Part shown: positions 18,789-28,555 of the stretch, in pieces
How positions within the stretch are numbered: the stretch's first letter is position 1
Layout of the letters: each line of letters begins with the position of its first letter
Translations under genes and position numbers: made by a program
The notes under the pieces: model-generated
Told to the model about the DNA's origin: nothing
The model's database searches: none
Seen by the model: the letters and a program-made list of their open reading frames with translations, nothing else
Source: Flavobacterium denitrificans DSM 15936
Lineage (GTDB): Bacteria; Bacteroidota; Bacteroidia; Flavobacteriales; Flavobacteriaceae
DNA length: 64,000 bases
Direction of reading: 5' to 3'
NCBI RefSeq assembly: GCF_000425445.1
Contig: NZ_KE384378.1
Span: forward strand, 292,532-356,531

Positions 18789-20177
18789 TTATAATCCCGC
18801 AATTACTTTGATCTCATCAATAATTCTAAGTGCTAATTTATCAGCAGCTTCTTGGGAAGCCGATTCAGTATAAATACGAATAATTGGCTCAGTATTCGAT
18901 TTTCTTAAATGAACCCATTCTTCGGCAAAATCAATTTTCACACCATCAATTGTCGAAATATCTTCGTTTTTATATTTTTCTGTCATAGCAGTCAAAATTG
19001 CATCAACATCAATTTGTGGCGTCAATTCAATTTTATTTTTGCTCATATAATATTCTGGATAAGAAGCTCTCAAAGCAGAAACCGACATGTTTTTATTGGC
19101 TAAATGTGTCAAAAACAAAGCAACTCCTACCAAACTGTCTCTTCCATAATGCAATTCTGGATAAATGATCCCGCCGTTTCCTTCTCCACCAATAATTGCA
19201 TTGTTTTTTTTCATTAATTCTACCACATTCACCTCTCCTACTGCACTTGCCTCATAGCTTCCACCGTGAGCTTTTGTAATATCTCTCAATGCACGAGAAG
19301 ATGACATGTTTGAAACTGTATTTCCTGGCGTTTTGCTCAAAACATAATCAGCACAAGCAACAAGCGTATATTCTTCACCAAACATTTCACCGTCTTCGCT
19401 AATGAAAGCCAAACGATCCACATCTGGATCAACCACAATTCCGAAATGTGCTTTTTCTTTGACAACTAATTCTGAAATATCAGTTAAATGTTCCTTTAGT
19501 GGTTCTGGATTGTGAGGAAAATGTCCGTTTGGTTCACAATACAATTCAACAACTTCAACTCCCATTAATTTTAGAAGTTTCGGAATAATAATTCCTCCTG
19601 AAGAATTTACACCATCAACTACAACTTTAAATTTAGCTTGTTTAACGGCTTCAGCATCAACTAAAGGCAAATTTAAAACTTCATCAATGTGAATATCCAT
19701 ATAAGCGTCGTTTGAAATAATTTCGCCTAAACTATCTACATCAGAAAAATCAAAAGCTTCAGCTTCGGCAATTTCAAGGATTTTTGCACCATCGGCACCG
19801 CTTAAAAACTCGCCTTTTTCATTCAATAATTTTAAGGCATTCCATTGTTTTGGATTGTGAGATGCTGTCAAAATAATACCGCCATCTGCTTTTTCTAAAG
19901 GAACAGCCACTTCTACAGTTGGTGTAGTCGAAAGCCCAAGATCAATAACATCAATTCCTAATCCTATTAAAGTATTCACAACAAGATTATGAATCATTGG
20001 CCCAGAAATTCTGGCATCACGGCCAATAACAACCGTTAATTTTTCTTTTGAAGTATTATTTTTTAGAAAAGTTCCGTATGCCGATGCAAATTTCACTGCA
20101 TCAACAGGAGTCAAATTGTCTCCAACTTTCCCTCCAATTGTTCCGCGAATTCCAGATATTGATTTTATTAAAGTCAT
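18789..20177 (-). CDS. glmM: Phosphoglucosamine mutase / phosphohexose mutase (archaeal-type GlmM)
   Basis: 462 residues with all four regions of the alpha-D-phosphohexomutase family. The phosphoserine loop is TASHNPKQWN (about 104-113), the metal loop DPDVDRLAF (about 249-257), the sugar loop GGEGNGGI and the phosphate loop RKSNTEPIIRIY near the C-terminus. The sugar loop has EGN, as in archaeal phosphoglucosamine mutases, where E. coli GlmM has EQS. In Bacteroidota this protein is taken as the GlmM that makes glucosamine-1-phosphate for peptidoglycan and LPS; phosphomannomutase activity cannot be excluded. It diverges from the ACP phosphodiesterase gene and has a good promoter element at 20205-20212. 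Confidence 0.88.
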   Translation of the reverse strand: MTLIKSISGIRGTIGGKVGDNLTPVDAVKFASAYGTFLKNNTSKEKLTVVIGRDARISGPMIHNLVVNTLIGLGIDVIDLGLSTTPTVEVAVPLEKADGGIILTASHNPKQWNALKLLNEKGEFLSGADGAKILEIAEAEAFDFSDVDSLGEIISNDAYMDIHIDEVLNLPLVDAEAVKQAKFKVVVDGVNSSGGIIIPKLLKLMGVEVVELYCEPNGHFPHNPEPLKEHLTDISELVVKEKAHFGIVVDPDVDRLAFISEDGEMFGEEYTLVACADYVLSKTPGNTVSNMSSSRALRDITKAHGGSYEASAVGEVNVVELMKKNNAIIGGEGNGGIIYPELHYGRDSLVGVALFLTHLANKNMSVSALRASYPEYYMSKNKIELTPQIDVDAILTAMTEKYKNEDISTIDGVKIDFAEEWVHLRKSNTEPIIRIYTESASQEAADKLALRIIDEIKVIAGL

Positions 20178-20204
20178 TTTAATGAGTTAAGGTTATTTTT
20201 ATTA

Positions 20205-20212
20205 CAAATATA
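20205..20212 (-). promoter_or_regulatory. -7 promoter element TATATTTG of the phosphohexose mutase gene
   Basis: On the minus strand this matches TAnnTTTG, 27 bases before the ATG at 20177. Confidence 0.6.
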
Positions 20213-20227
20213 GAAAAGTTACTACGC

Positions 20228-20375
20228 TTCTGAGGCACTAAGTTGCTAAGATTTTTAAACATTAACTAACGATTAAGTTTATTAACGGCTGAATTTTATA
20301 ACAAAATGAATTAAAAAAGTTTTTATACATTTACTAAAATAACTTAGAAACTGAGCATCTCAGTGTCTTAGAAAC
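20228..20375. repeat. Imperfect inverted repeat of the CTAAGTT/CTTAGAAAC type
   Basis: The left part (20228-20250, TGAGGCACTAAGTTGCTAAG) pairs imperfectly with the right part (20343-20375, containing CTTAGAAACTGAGCATCTCA). The low-complexity CTTAG theme looks like a decayed dispersed intergenic repeat between two divergent genes. Confidence 0.45.
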
Positions 20376-20385
20376 TTTATAAAAA

Positions 20386-20970
20386 ATGAATTTCCTTGCC
20401 CATATCTATCTTTCAGGCGATAATGATTTAATCAAAATTGGCAATTTTATGGCCGATGGCATTCGCGGAAAACAATTTGAACATTTCCCAAAAGATGTTC
20501 AAAAAGGAATTCTTTTACATCGATTTATTGACACTTATACAGATTCTCACGATATTTTTAGACAAAGCACCAAGCGTTTGCATGAAAAATACCATCATTA
20601 TGCAGGTGTAATTGTTGATATAATTTACGATCATTTTTTAGCCAAAAACTGGACGAAATATTCTGATGAAAATCTGGAAAATTTCATCAACAGATTTTAT
20701 ACATCTCTAGATGATAATTATTCCATTTTAACTGAAAAAACACAAGGTTTGATGCCTTATATGATTGAACGAAATTGGCTTTTGAGCTACAGAACCGTAG
20801 AAGGAATTCACCAAATCCTGACACAAATGGATCGAAGATCAAAAAACGTTTCTAAAATGCAATATGCTAGCGAAGAATTAAAAGAATTTTACGCTGAATT
20901 TGAAGAAGAATTTACTTTGTTTTTTGAAGATCTTCGACTAAACGCGCAACAAAAACTAATCTCATTATAA
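20386..20970 (+). CDS. Acyl carrier protein phosphodiesterase (AcpH, DUF479)
   Basis: 194 residues, the normal length. The family signature is clear: MNFLAHIYLSG at the start, IGNFMADGIRG (about 23-33), GILLHRFIDTYTDSHDIFR (about 45-63) and DIIYDHFLAKNW (about 82-93), with the His and Asp residues of an HD-like metal site. AcpH removes the 4'-phosphopantetheine arm from holo-ACP, or at least belongs to that family; many family members have not been tested. The gamma-glutamyltransferase gene follows after 29 bases and may be co-transcribed, although the two jobs are not obviously linked. Confidence 0.9.
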   Translation: MNFLAHIYLSGDNDLIKIGNFMADGIRGKQFEHFPKDVQKGILLHRFIDTYTDSHDIFRQSTKRLHEKYHHYAGVIVDIIYDHFLAKNWTKYSDENLENFINRFYTSLDDNYSILTEKTQGLMPYMIERNWLLSYRTVEGIHQILTQMDRRSKNVSKMQYASEELKEFYAEFEEEFTLFFEDLRLNAQQKLISL

Positions 20971-20999
20971 ATCAAACCGATTAAACATAAATCACGTTT

Positions 21000-22682
21000 A
21001 TGAAAAAAATTTCGCTTTTATTCTGTTTTATCTCATTTTACGGTTTTAGCCAGCAAGCTGTTCATCCAACAGGATTCACCGCTTCAAAAGCCATGGTTGT
21101 TTCAGCTCGCGAAGAAGCATCAAAAATTGGAGCCGAAATAATGAAAAAAGGCGGCAACGCATTTGATGCCATGGTCGCTACAGAGCTTGCATTGGCAGTT
21201 GCTTACCCTTACGCAGGCAATCTTGGTGGAGGTGGCTTTATGGTTTACAGAAAAGCAAACGGAGAAGTTGGAAGTCTTAATTATCGTGAAAAAGCACCAC
21301 TTGCAGCTTCAAAAAATATGTTTTTGGATAAAGACGGAAATGTAATAAAAGGAAAAAGTACAGAAACAGCTCTTGCAATTGGCGTTCCCGGAACTATTGC
21401 AGGCGTTTTTGCTGTTCATAAAAAATTTGGCACATTACCCATGTCTGAAATTTTAAAACCTGTAATTGCACTTGCTGAAAGAGGTGTTATTGTTACCAAA
21501 AAACAGCAAAAACAACTTGAAAATTATCACGATGCAATAGTAAAAGCCAATGGGCCAAATACACTGATGGCTAAAGAATTCAAGGAAAATGACACCATAA
21601 AATATCCTGCTCTTGCCAGCACTTTGAAAAGAATTTTAAAGAATGGAAGAGATGAATTTTACAAAGGCAAAACGGCTCAAATTTTAGTAGATTATTTAAA
21701 GAAAAAAGGTGGCATAATCACAATGAAGGATTTGGCGCTTTATGAAGCGAAATGGAGAAAACCGCTTCAGTTTGATTACAAGGATCTAAAAATAACTTCG
21801 ATGGCGCCTCCAAGCAGTGGTGGAATCTGTCTAGCCCAAATCATGAAAATGGTTTCACCGTTTTATCTTTCAAAAATGGGACATAATTCAGAACAATCTA
21901 TTCAAGTTATTGTGGAAGCCGAAAGGAGAGCTTATGCAGATAGAAGTCAGTTTTTAGGTGATCCTGATTTTGTAAAAATTCCGATTAATGGACTTTTGTC
22001 TGATAGCTATTTAAAGGAACGAATGTCAAATTTTAATTCAGATAAAGCTACTTTATCAGCCGATATTAAAGAAGGGGAAATCACATACAGCGAAAGCACT
22101 GAAACCACACATTACTCCATTGTTGACGCACAAGGAAACGCTGTGGCGGCAACGACCACAATTAACGACGGATTTGGATCAAAATATTATTGCGATGAAT
22201 TAGGTTTTTTTCTAAATAATGAAATGGACGATTTTAGTGCCAAACCGGGATCTCCAAATATGTTTGGATTAGTTGGAAACGAAGCAAACAGCATTGCGCC
22301 ACAAAAAAGAATGTTAAGTTCCATGACGCCAACTATAGTCGAAAAAAATGGAAAACTTTATATGGTTGTCGGTTCGCCAGGCGGTTCTACTATCATAACC
22401 TCGGTTTTGCAAACTATTTTAAATGTTTATGAATATAATTTGAGCATGCAAGAGGCTGTAAATGCACCACGTTTTCACCATCAATGGCTGCCTGATTTGA
22501 TCACTTTTGAACCTAAAGCTTTTAGCGACAAAACATTATCAAATTTAAGAGCAAAAGGATATCTGATTAGTGAAAACACAACACCAGTAATTGGCAAAGT
22601 GGATGCGATTTTGGTTCTGCCTGACAATACTCTTGAAGGAGGCGCCGATTTTCGTGGCGATGACAAAGCCGCCGGATTTTAA
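21000..22682 (+). CDS. ggt: Gamma-glutamyltransferase
   Basis: 560 residues with a signal peptide (MKKISLLFCFISFYGFSQ). The precursor is cut into two chains by autocatalysis before Thr370, seen in the motif TETTHYSIVD. Other marks are GGNAFDAMVATELALAV and NLGGGGFMVYR in the large subunit, and GFGSKYYCDELGFFLNNEMDDF and VVGSPGGSTIITSVLQ in the small subunit. It hydrolyses or transfers the gamma-glutamyl group of glutathione and similar peptides in the periplasm. It lies 29 bases after the ACP phosphodiesterase gene. All catalytic motifs are intact. Confidence 0.95.
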   Translation: MKKISLLFCFISFYGFSQQAVHPTGFTASKAMVVSAREEASKIGAEIMKKGGNAFDAMVATELALAVAYPYAGNLGGGGFMVYRKANGEVGSLNYREKAPLAASKNMFLDKDGNVIKGKSTETALAIGVPGTIAGVFAVHKKFGTLPMSEILKPVIALAERGVIVTKKQQKQLENYHDAIVKANGPNTLMAKEFKENDTIKYPALASTLKRILKNGRDEFYKGKTAQILVDYLKKKGGIITMKDLALYEAKWRKPLQFDYKDLKITSMAPPSSGGICLAQIMKMVSPFYLSKMGHNSEQSIQVIVEAERRAYADRSQFLGDPDFVKIPINGLLSDSYLKERMSNFNSDKATLSADIKEGEITYSESTETTHYSIVDAQGNAVAATTTINDGFGSKYYCDELGFFLNNEMDDFSAKPGSPNMFGLVGNEANSIAPQKRMLSSMTPTIVEKNGKLYMVVGSPGGSTIITSVLQTILNVYEYNLSMQEAVNAPRFHHQWLPDLITFEPKAFSDKTLSNLRAKGYLISENTTPVIGKVDAILVLPDNTLEGGADFRGDDKAAGF

Positions 22683-22749
22683 ACTCAAAAGATTTGCATT
22701 AAAAAATTATACAAAATTGAATGTTTCGAGCTAAATTTGCAATCCCCCG

Positions 22750-22757
22750 TAACTTTG
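22750..22757 (+). promoter_or_regulatory. -7 promoter element TAACTTTG of the ClC gene
   Basis: Fits TAnnTTTG, 10 bases before the ATG at 22768, implying a very short leader. Confidence 0.6.
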
Positions 22758-22767
22758 TAGCAAAATT

Positions 22768-24552
22768 ATGATAAAACGACTTTTTCGAAAATTAGAAAGC
22801 ATTATTGCTTTAGCACAATCTTTATTGACGCCAAAGCAGTTTATTTTTTTGTCAAGCGTTTTAGTTGGTATTTCCTGCGCATTTGCGGTAATTGTCTTGA
22901 AGACTTTTGCACACAGCGTTTTTTCTTTTGCAACTTACATCAATGGGATTTTAAAACTGAGTTTCATCAACAGTATCTTGCCAATAATTGGTATTCTGTT
23001 GACTGTTTTTGTGATTAAAAAAGTTTTAAATGGAACGATTCAAAAAGGAACTTCACAGATTTTATATGCCGTTGCTAAAAAAGCCAGCATAATTCCGAAA
23101 AAACAAATGTACGCTCAGATTGTGACGAGCTCTTTGACTGTAGGTTTAGGAGGTTCTGCTGGATTGGAAAGTCCAATTGTAATTACCGGAGCGGCTTTTG
23201 GATCAAATTATGCCCAAAATTACAAACTAGCATACAAAGACCGAACTTTATTAATTGGTTGTGGTGTTGCCGCCGGAATTGCTGCCGCTTTTAATGCTCC
23301 AATTGCGGGCGTTCTTTTCGCTATTGAAGTATTGTTGGTTGATGTGAGTATTTCAGCTTTTACACCAATTATGATTTCTGCAGCAACAGGAGCGTTGGTT
23401 TCTGCCATTGTTTTAGACGAAACAATTCTTCTCTCTTTTAAAAAACAGGAATTATTCAATTATCACAATATTCCATTTTATATAATTTTAGGTGTTTTGA
23501 CTGGTTTTGCTGCGGTTTATTATGCTCGAAATTTTCAGCGCGTGGAGCATTATTTTGCCAAAATGGAAATTGGTCCATACAAAAAAGCTTTAATTGGCTC
23601 ATCGCTATTGGCTTTGCTGATTTTCGTATTCCCCACTTTATTTGGAGAGGGATATGAAAGTATTAAAACTTTATCAGAAAGCGATCCAGGAAAATTATTA
23701 GACAACACTTTATTTGCCGATTTTAGAAACAGCCAATGGGTTTTGCTTTTGTTTGTTGGATGCACAATGATGGTAAAAGTTTTCGCATCTGGACTAACAT
23801 TGGGAAGTGGCGGAAATGGGGGTAATTTTGCTCCTTCTTTATTTTTAGGCTCTTATTTAGGCTATTTTTTTTCTAAACTAGTAAGCCTAACAGGTTTATC
23901 GCATTTGCCAATCAGCAACTTCACCATGGTCGGAATGGCTGGTATTTTGAGCGGATTATTTCACGCGCCATTGACTGCAATATTCCTAATTGCAGAAATT
24001 ACAGGAGGTTACGGACTTATGATTCCGCTTATGATTGTATCGTCAATTAGTTTTGCGATATCAAAACGATTTGAAAAATATTCTCTTGACGTAAAAAACC
24101 TAGCTAAAAAAGGTCACGCATTCACCAGCAACAAAGATTCAAATATTTTATCGACTTTAGATATCGATACTATTATTCAATGTGATTATCTTACCGTTCA
24201 TCCCGACGAAAATTTAAGCAAACTGGTTGATTTAATTTCACATTCAAATCAAGTTGTTTTTCCCGTTGTTAATAACGAAAAAGATTTAGTTGGAGTGGTC
24301 CACTTTAATGACATTCGCGAGATTATTTTTAATGCCTACCGCGTAAAATACACACAAATTAAAGATGTAATGAAAATTCCAGCAACAACTATTTCATCCT
24401 ATGACAGCATGGAAATTGTTATGACGAAATTCGAAAATTCGAAATCGGCTTTCTTGCCAGTGCTTCGAAATGAAAAATACTACGGCATCATTTCTAAATC
24501 TATTGCACTAGAGGCTTATAGAATGAAATTGCGTTCTATGACGATTGAGTAA
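22768..24552 (+). CDS. ClC-family chloride channel/transporter with CBS domain pair
   Basis: 594 residues. The membrane part (about 20-430) has the ClC ion-path motifs GLGGSAGLESPIV (the GSGIP-type selectivity region, altered here) and AFNAPIAGVLFAIEVLL, then GSGGNGGNFAPSLFLG and LSGLFHAPLTAIFLIAEIT. The cytoplasmic tail (about 455-590) holds two CBS domains (IIQCDYLTVHPDENLSKLV, IKDVMKIPATTISSYDSM), which in the family bind adenine nucleotides and set activity. The gating glutamate is present in GSAGLESP. Whether it works as a channel or an H+/Cl- exchanger is not decided here. Confidence 0.93.
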   Translation: MIKRLFRKLESIIALAQSLLTPKQFIFLSSVLVGISCAFAVIVLKTFAHSVFSFATYINGILKLSFINSILPIIGILLTVFVIKKVLNGTIQKGTSQILYAVAKKASIIPKKQMYAQIVTSSLTVGLGGSAGLESPIVITGAAFGSNYAQNYKLAYKDRTLLIGCGVAAGIAAAFNAPIAGVLFAIEVLLVDVSISAFTPIMISAATGALVSAIVLDETILLSFKKQELFNYHNIPFYIILGVLTGFAAVYYARNFQRVEHYFAKMEIGPYKKALIGSSLLALLIFVFPTLFGEGYESIKTLSESDPGKLLDNTLFADFRNSQWVLLLFVGCTMMVKVFASGLTLGSGGNGGNFAPSLFLGSYLGYFFSKLVSLTGLSHLPISNFTMVGMAGILSGLFHAPLTAIFLIAEITGGYGLMIPLMIVSSISFAISKRFEKYSLDVKNLAKKGHAFTSNKDSNILSTLDIDTIIQCDYLTVHPDENLSKLVDLISHSNQVVFPVVNNEKDLVGVVHFNDIREIIFNAYRVKYTQIKDVMKIPATTISSYDSMEIVMTKFENSKSAFLPVLRNEKYYGIISKSIALEAYRMKLRSMTIE

Positions 24553-24555
24553 TTT

Positions 24556-24597
24556 TTAATATCGGATACGTTAAAAATTTTATTTATCCGATATTAA
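24556..24597. promoter_or_regulatory. 13-bp perfect inverted repeat upstream of the fic promoter (candidate operator)
   Basis: TTAATATCGGATA at 24556-24568 and its exact reverse complement at 24585-24597 are separated by 16 bases. The right arm ends 5 bases before the -7 element of the Fic gene. No T-run follows the stem, so it is a poor terminator for the preceding ClC gene; an operator is the better reading. Confidence 0.6.
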
Positions 24598-24601
24598 AAA
24601 G

Positions 24602-24609
24602 TACCTTTG
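24602..24609 (+). promoter_or_regulatory. -7 promoter element TACCTTTG of the Fic gene
   Basis: Fits TAnnTTTG, 7 bases before the ATG at 24617. The transcript would be nearly leaderless. Confidence 0.6.
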
Positions 24610-24616
24610 TAGGATT

Positions 24617-25570
24617 ATGTTTAATATTGACCTTACATACAGAGAAGAATTTCAATCCACTTTTGATAGATTGTATCAAAAAAGGCAGGAACTGGAAAAC
24701 AGCAGGCCATTGCCTAATATCGCCTTGAATAAAATACGAGAAAGTCTTTCTCTAGAATGGACATATAACTCAAACAGTATTGAAGGGAATACACTTAGCT
24801 TGCGAGAAACCCAAATGGTTATTCAAGAAGGAATTACTATTAAGGGCAAATCGTTGCGTGAACATTTTGAAACCCATAATCATGATAAAGCTATTGATTA
24901 TCTCTACTCAATTGTTGATGAAAATTACAAGCTAAGGAGCATAGATATCCTATCTATTCATGGTTTGGTAATGCGCTCTATTGAAGAAGATTTTGCAGGA
25001 AGAATTCGTAACGGAGGAGTTAGAATTTCTGGAGCTAATTTTATGCCTCCAAATGCTAATAAAGTTTCAGATTATCTAGATGAATTAATAGAATTTATCA
25101 ATACAAATCCTTTGGGTTTAAATGATATTGAACTTGCCACAATCTATCATCATAAACTGGTCTGGATTCATCCATTTTTTGATGGAAACGGGCGTACGGT
25201 ACGCTTAAGCATGAATATGTTATTAATGCGTTGTGGTTTTCCACCCGCCATTATTCTTAAAAATGATAGAAAGAAATATTATGAAGCTCTCAACCAAGCC
25301 AATAATGGAAATTATCAAAAATTGACCCTTTTAATGTGTCAAGCACTAGAGCGAACCCTCAATATTTATCTTGCTGCAATGCCAGGAAGCAGTTATGATT
25401 ATCAATCGATACAAAATATAATTAGTGAGCCTGACACTCCTTATGGCCAAGAATATGTAAGTTTACTGGCAAGAACAGGAAAAATTGATGCTTACAAAGA
25501 AGGCCGAACTTGGTACACCACCAAAGAAGCGATTGAAAACTATATGGCAACCCGAAAAAGAAAACGCTGA
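24617..25570 (+). CDS. Fic-domain protein (class II, self-inhibited) with C-terminal DNA-binding-like tail
   Basis: 317 residues. The catalytic motif HPFFDGNGR is complete at 185-193, so AMP (or other NMP) transfer to a target hydroxyl is expected. The inhibitory helix motif S-x-x-x-E-G is present before the Fic core as SNSIEGN (Ser52, Glu56, Gly57), which makes this a class II Fic protein whose activity is held off by its own glutamate. A Fic_N-type segment covers the first 45 residues. The last 60 residues (LARTGKIDAYKEGRTWYTTKEAIENY) resemble a winged/excisionase-like module. It stands alone, with a palindrome at its promoter. The target is unknown. Confidence 0.92.
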   Translation: MFNIDLTYREEFQSTFDRLYQKRQELENSRPLPNIALNKIRESLSLEWTYNSNSIEGNTLSLRETQMVIQEGITIKGKSLREHFETHNHDKAIDYLYSIVDENYKLRSIDILSIHGLVMRSIEEDFAGRIRNGGVRISGANFMPPNANKVSDYLDELIEFINTNPLGLNDIELATIYHHKLVWIHPFFDGNGRTVRLSMNMLLMRCGFPPAIILKNDRKKYYEALNQANNGNYQKLTLLMCQALERTLNIYLAAMPGSSYDYQSIQNIISEPDTPYGQEYVSLLARTGKIDAYKEGRTWYTTKEAIENYMATRKRKR

Positions 25571-25588
25571 TTTTAAATCAGCGTTTTT
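25561..25588 (+). terminator. Intrinsic terminator overlapping the fic stop codon
   Basis: Stem AAAACGCTGAT/ATCAGCGTTTT with a T-run; the TGA stop of fic lies within the left arm. Confidence 0.85.
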
Positions 25589-25646
25589 GTTATTATTTGT
25601 AACATAAACTTTTGCTATCGAGCACTAAAAGAACAAATCAAAGTGG

Positions 25647-25654
25647 TAACTTTG
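25647..25654 (+). promoter_or_regulatory. -7 promoter element TAACTTTG of uvrA
   Basis: Fits TAnnTTTG, 18 bases before the ATG at 25673. It lies after a GTG at 25643 that could give a longer reading, so it supports the ATG as the start. Confidence 0.6.
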
Positions 25655-25672
25655 CGTTTTTGCTCAAAAATT

Positions 25673-28504
25673 ATGTTAGACAAAGACAATACTATTGAAG
25701 TTCTTGGTGCAAGAGTTCATAATCTAAAAAATATCGACATTTCCATTCCGCGTGAAAAACTGGTGGTTATCACTGGTCTTTCAGGTTCGGGAAAATCTTC
25801 TTTGGCTTTTGACACCATTTATGCCGAAGGACAACGTCGTTATGTAGAGACTTTTTCAGCTTATGCCAGACAATTCCTTGGCGGATTAGAACGTCCTGAT
25901 GTTGATAAAATCGACGGACTTTCTCCTGTTATTGCGATTGAACAAAAAACAACCAGCAAAAGTCCACGTTCTACCGTTGGAACAATTACTGAAATTTACG
26001 ATTTCTTGAGGCTTTTATATGCGCGTGGAGCTGATGCATACAGTTATAATACAGGCGAAAAAATGGTTTCGTATTCCGATGCGCAAATCAAAGATTTAAT
26101 TATTCAAGATTATAACGGAAAAAGAATCAATATCCTGGCTCCTGTTATTAAAGCCAGAAAAGGTCATTACGCAGAATTATTCCAACAAATTACCAAACAA
26201 GGATTCTTGAAAGTTCGTGTAAACGGTGACGTTCAAGATCTTGTTGCAGGAATGAAACTAGATCGTTACAAAACTCATGACATCGAGATTGTTGTCGATA
26301 GAATGGTGATTGAAGACAATCCTGATACGCAAAAAAGGCTTTCAGAAAGCATTAATACAGCAATGCATCATGGTGAAGATGTATTAATGATTTTGGATCA
26401 GGACTCTAACGAAGTCCGTTATTTCAGTAGAAATTTAATGTGTCCAACAACTGGGATTTCGTACCAAAATCCGGAACCGAATTTGTTTTCGTTCAACTCT
26501 CCGAAAGGAGCTTGTCCGCATTGCAACGGATTAGGAACTGTACACGAAATCAACATCAAAAAGATTATTCCGAATCCAAAATTATCGATTAAAGCGGGAG
26601 GTTTTGCGCCTCTTGGCGAGTATAAATCTTCATGGATTTTTAAGCAATTGGAAACCATTGGAGAAAAATTCGGATTTAAGATTACGGATCCGATTGAAAA
26701 AATTCCCGAAGAAGCCATGACAATGATTCTTCATGGAGGAAAAGATAAATTTGCTATAAACTCAAAAGACCTTGGCGTAACGAGAGAATATAAAATTGAT
26801 TTTGAAGGAATTTCGAATTTCATCAAAAATCAATATGACGAAAGCTCTTCAACAACTTTAAAACGTTGGGCAAAAGATTTCATGGATGAAGTTAATTGTC
26901 CTGTTTGCGAAGGATCGCGTCTTAAAAAAGAAGCTTTATTTTTTAGAGTGAATGAAAAAAATATCACGGAATTATGTGATATGGATATTTCAGACTTGAC
27001 CACTTGGTTTTTAGATTTAGAAAATCATCTAACAGACAAACAACTTTTAATTGCTTCTGAAGTCGTAAAAGAGATCAAAGACCGTTTAAACTTCTTGATG
27101 AATGTTGGTTTGAATTATTTGGCTTTAAGCCGAAGTTCAAAATCGCTTTCTGGTGGTGAAGCACAGCGTATTCGTTTGGCTACACAAATCGGCTCGCAGT
27201 TGGTTGGTGTTTTATATATTTTGGATGAGCCAAGTATTGGTTTGCACCAGAGAGACAATGAAAAACTGATTCAGTCATTGGAACAATTACGCGACATCGG
27301 AAACTCCGTAATTGTGGTTGAACACGACAAAGACATGATCGAAACGGCTGATTATGTAATTGATATTGGTCCAAAAGCTGGTAAATACGGAGGCGAAATC
27401 ATCAGTATTGGAACTCCTAAAGAAACTCTGGCGTCTGATACCATTACCGCTCAATATTTGAACGGTAAAATGAAATTTGACATTCCGAAGAAAAGAAGAA
27501 AAGGAAATGGTAAATTCCTAAAACTGACTGGGGCAACTGGAAATAATTTGAAAAACGTTTCCATCGAAATTCCATTAGGTCAAATGACTTGTGTGACAGG
27601 AGTTTCAGGAAGCGGAAAATCAACTTTGATTAATGAAACGCTGTATCCAATTTTAAATGCGTATTATTTTAATGGCGTGAAAAAACCACAACCTTATAAA
27701 AAGATTGAAGGTTTAGAGCATATTGATAAAGTAATTGATATTGACCAAAGTCCGATTGGTAGAACGCCACGTTCAAATCCAGCAACTTATACCGAGGTTT
27801 TCACTGAAATCAGAAATCTATTTACGATGACTTCTGAAAGTATGATTCGCGGTTATAAAGCAGGACGTTTCAGTTTTAATGTAAAAGGTGGACGTTGTGA
27901 AACTTGTGAAGGTTCTGGTGTAAGAACAATCGAAATGAACTTTTTGCCAGACGTTTATGTAGAGTGTGAAACTTGTCAAGGAAAACGTTTTAATAGAGAA
28001 ACTTTGGAAATTCGATATAAAGGAAAATCTATTTCGGATGTTTTGGATATGACGGTTGATGAAGCAGTTCCTTTCTTTGAAAACATTCCTAAGATTTACA
28101 GAAAAGTAAAAACAATTCAGGATGTTGGTTTAGGTTATATCACATTGGGACAACAAAGCACAACCCTTTCTGGTGGTGAAGCACAGCGTATTAAATTAGC
28201 TGGAGAATTATCTAAAAAAGATACCGGAAATACGTTTTACATTCTGGACGAACCAACAACAGGATTACATTTTGAAGACATTCGCGTTTTAATGGACGTA
28301 ATCAATAAACTGGTTGATAAAGGAAATACAATTCTGGTTATCGAACACAATATGGACGTTATAAAACTTGCCGATTATATTATTGATATTGGCCCTGAAG
28401 GCGGAAAAGGCGGCGGACAGCTTGTTGCAAAAGGAACTCCTGAAGAAGTGGCGCAAAACAAAAAGAGTTATACGGCTAAGTTTCTGAAAAAGGAATTAGA
28501 GTAA
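25673..28504 (+). CDS. uvrA: Excinuclease ABC subunit A
   Basis: 943 residues from the ATG at 25673; a GTG 30 bases upstream is rejected because the promoter element falls between them. The protein has two ABC ATPase modules: Walker A GLSGSGKSS and GVSGSGKST, and signature LSGGEAQRIRLA and LSGGEAQRIKLA. Zinc modules are seen as CPHCNGLG, CPVCEGSRL and the pair CETCEGSG/CETCQGKRF. UvrA scans DNA for bulky lesions and loads UvrB in nucleotide excision repair. Length and order are normal; it is monocistronic and ends at a terminator. Confidence 0.97.
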   Translation: MLDKDNTIEVLGARVHNLKNIDISIPREKLVVITGLSGSGKSSLAFDTIYAEGQRRYVETFSAYARQFLGGLERPDVDKIDGLSPVIAIEQKTTSKSPRSTVGTITEIYDFLRLLYARGADAYSYNTGEKMVSYSDAQIKDLIIQDYNGKRINILAPVIKARKGHYAELFQQITKQGFLKVRVNGDVQDLVAGMKLDRYKTHDIEIVVDRMVIEDNPDTQKRLSESINTAMHHGEDVLMILDQDSNEVRYFSRNLMCPTTGISYQNPEPNLFSFNSPKGACPHCNGLGTVHEINIKKIIPNPKLSIKAGGFAPLGEYKSSWIFKQLETIGEKFGFKITDPIEKIPEEAMTMILHGGKDKFAINSKDLGVTREYKIDFEGISNFIKNQYDESSSTTLKRWAKDFMDEVNCPVCEGSRLKKEALFFRVNEKNITELCDMDISDLTTWFLDLENHLTDKQLLIASEVVKEIKDRLNFLMNVGLNYLALSRSSKSLSGGEAQRIRLATQIGSQLVGVLYILDEPSIGLHQRDNEKLIQSLEQLRDIGNSVIVVEHDKDMIETADYVIDIGPKAGKYGGEIISIGTPKETLASDTITAQYLNGKMKFDIPKKRRKGNGKFLKLTGATGNNLKNVSIEIPLGQMTCVTGVSGSGKSTLINETLYPILNAYYFNGVKKPQPYKKIEGLEHIDKVIDIDQSPIGRTPRSNPATYTEVFTEIRNLFTMTSESMIRGYKAGRFSFNVKGGRCETCEGSGVRTIEMNFLPDVYVECETCQGKRFNRETLEIRYKGKSISDVLDMTVDEAVPFFENIPKIYRKVKTIQDVGLGYITLGQQSTTLSGGEAQRIKLAGELSKKDTGNTFYILDEPTTGLHFEDIRVLMDVINKLVDKGNTILVIEHNMDVIKLADYIIDIGPEGGKGGGQLVAKGTPEEVAQNKKSYTAKFLKKELE

Positions 28505-28555
28505 AGACTATTTCTTGCAAAATGGATGGGCCAAAATCTATTCATATCGAACGTC

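Noticed and set aside
24556..24597. Inverted repeat as terminator of the ClC gene
   Set aside because: No T-run follows the stem; an operator for fic fits better.
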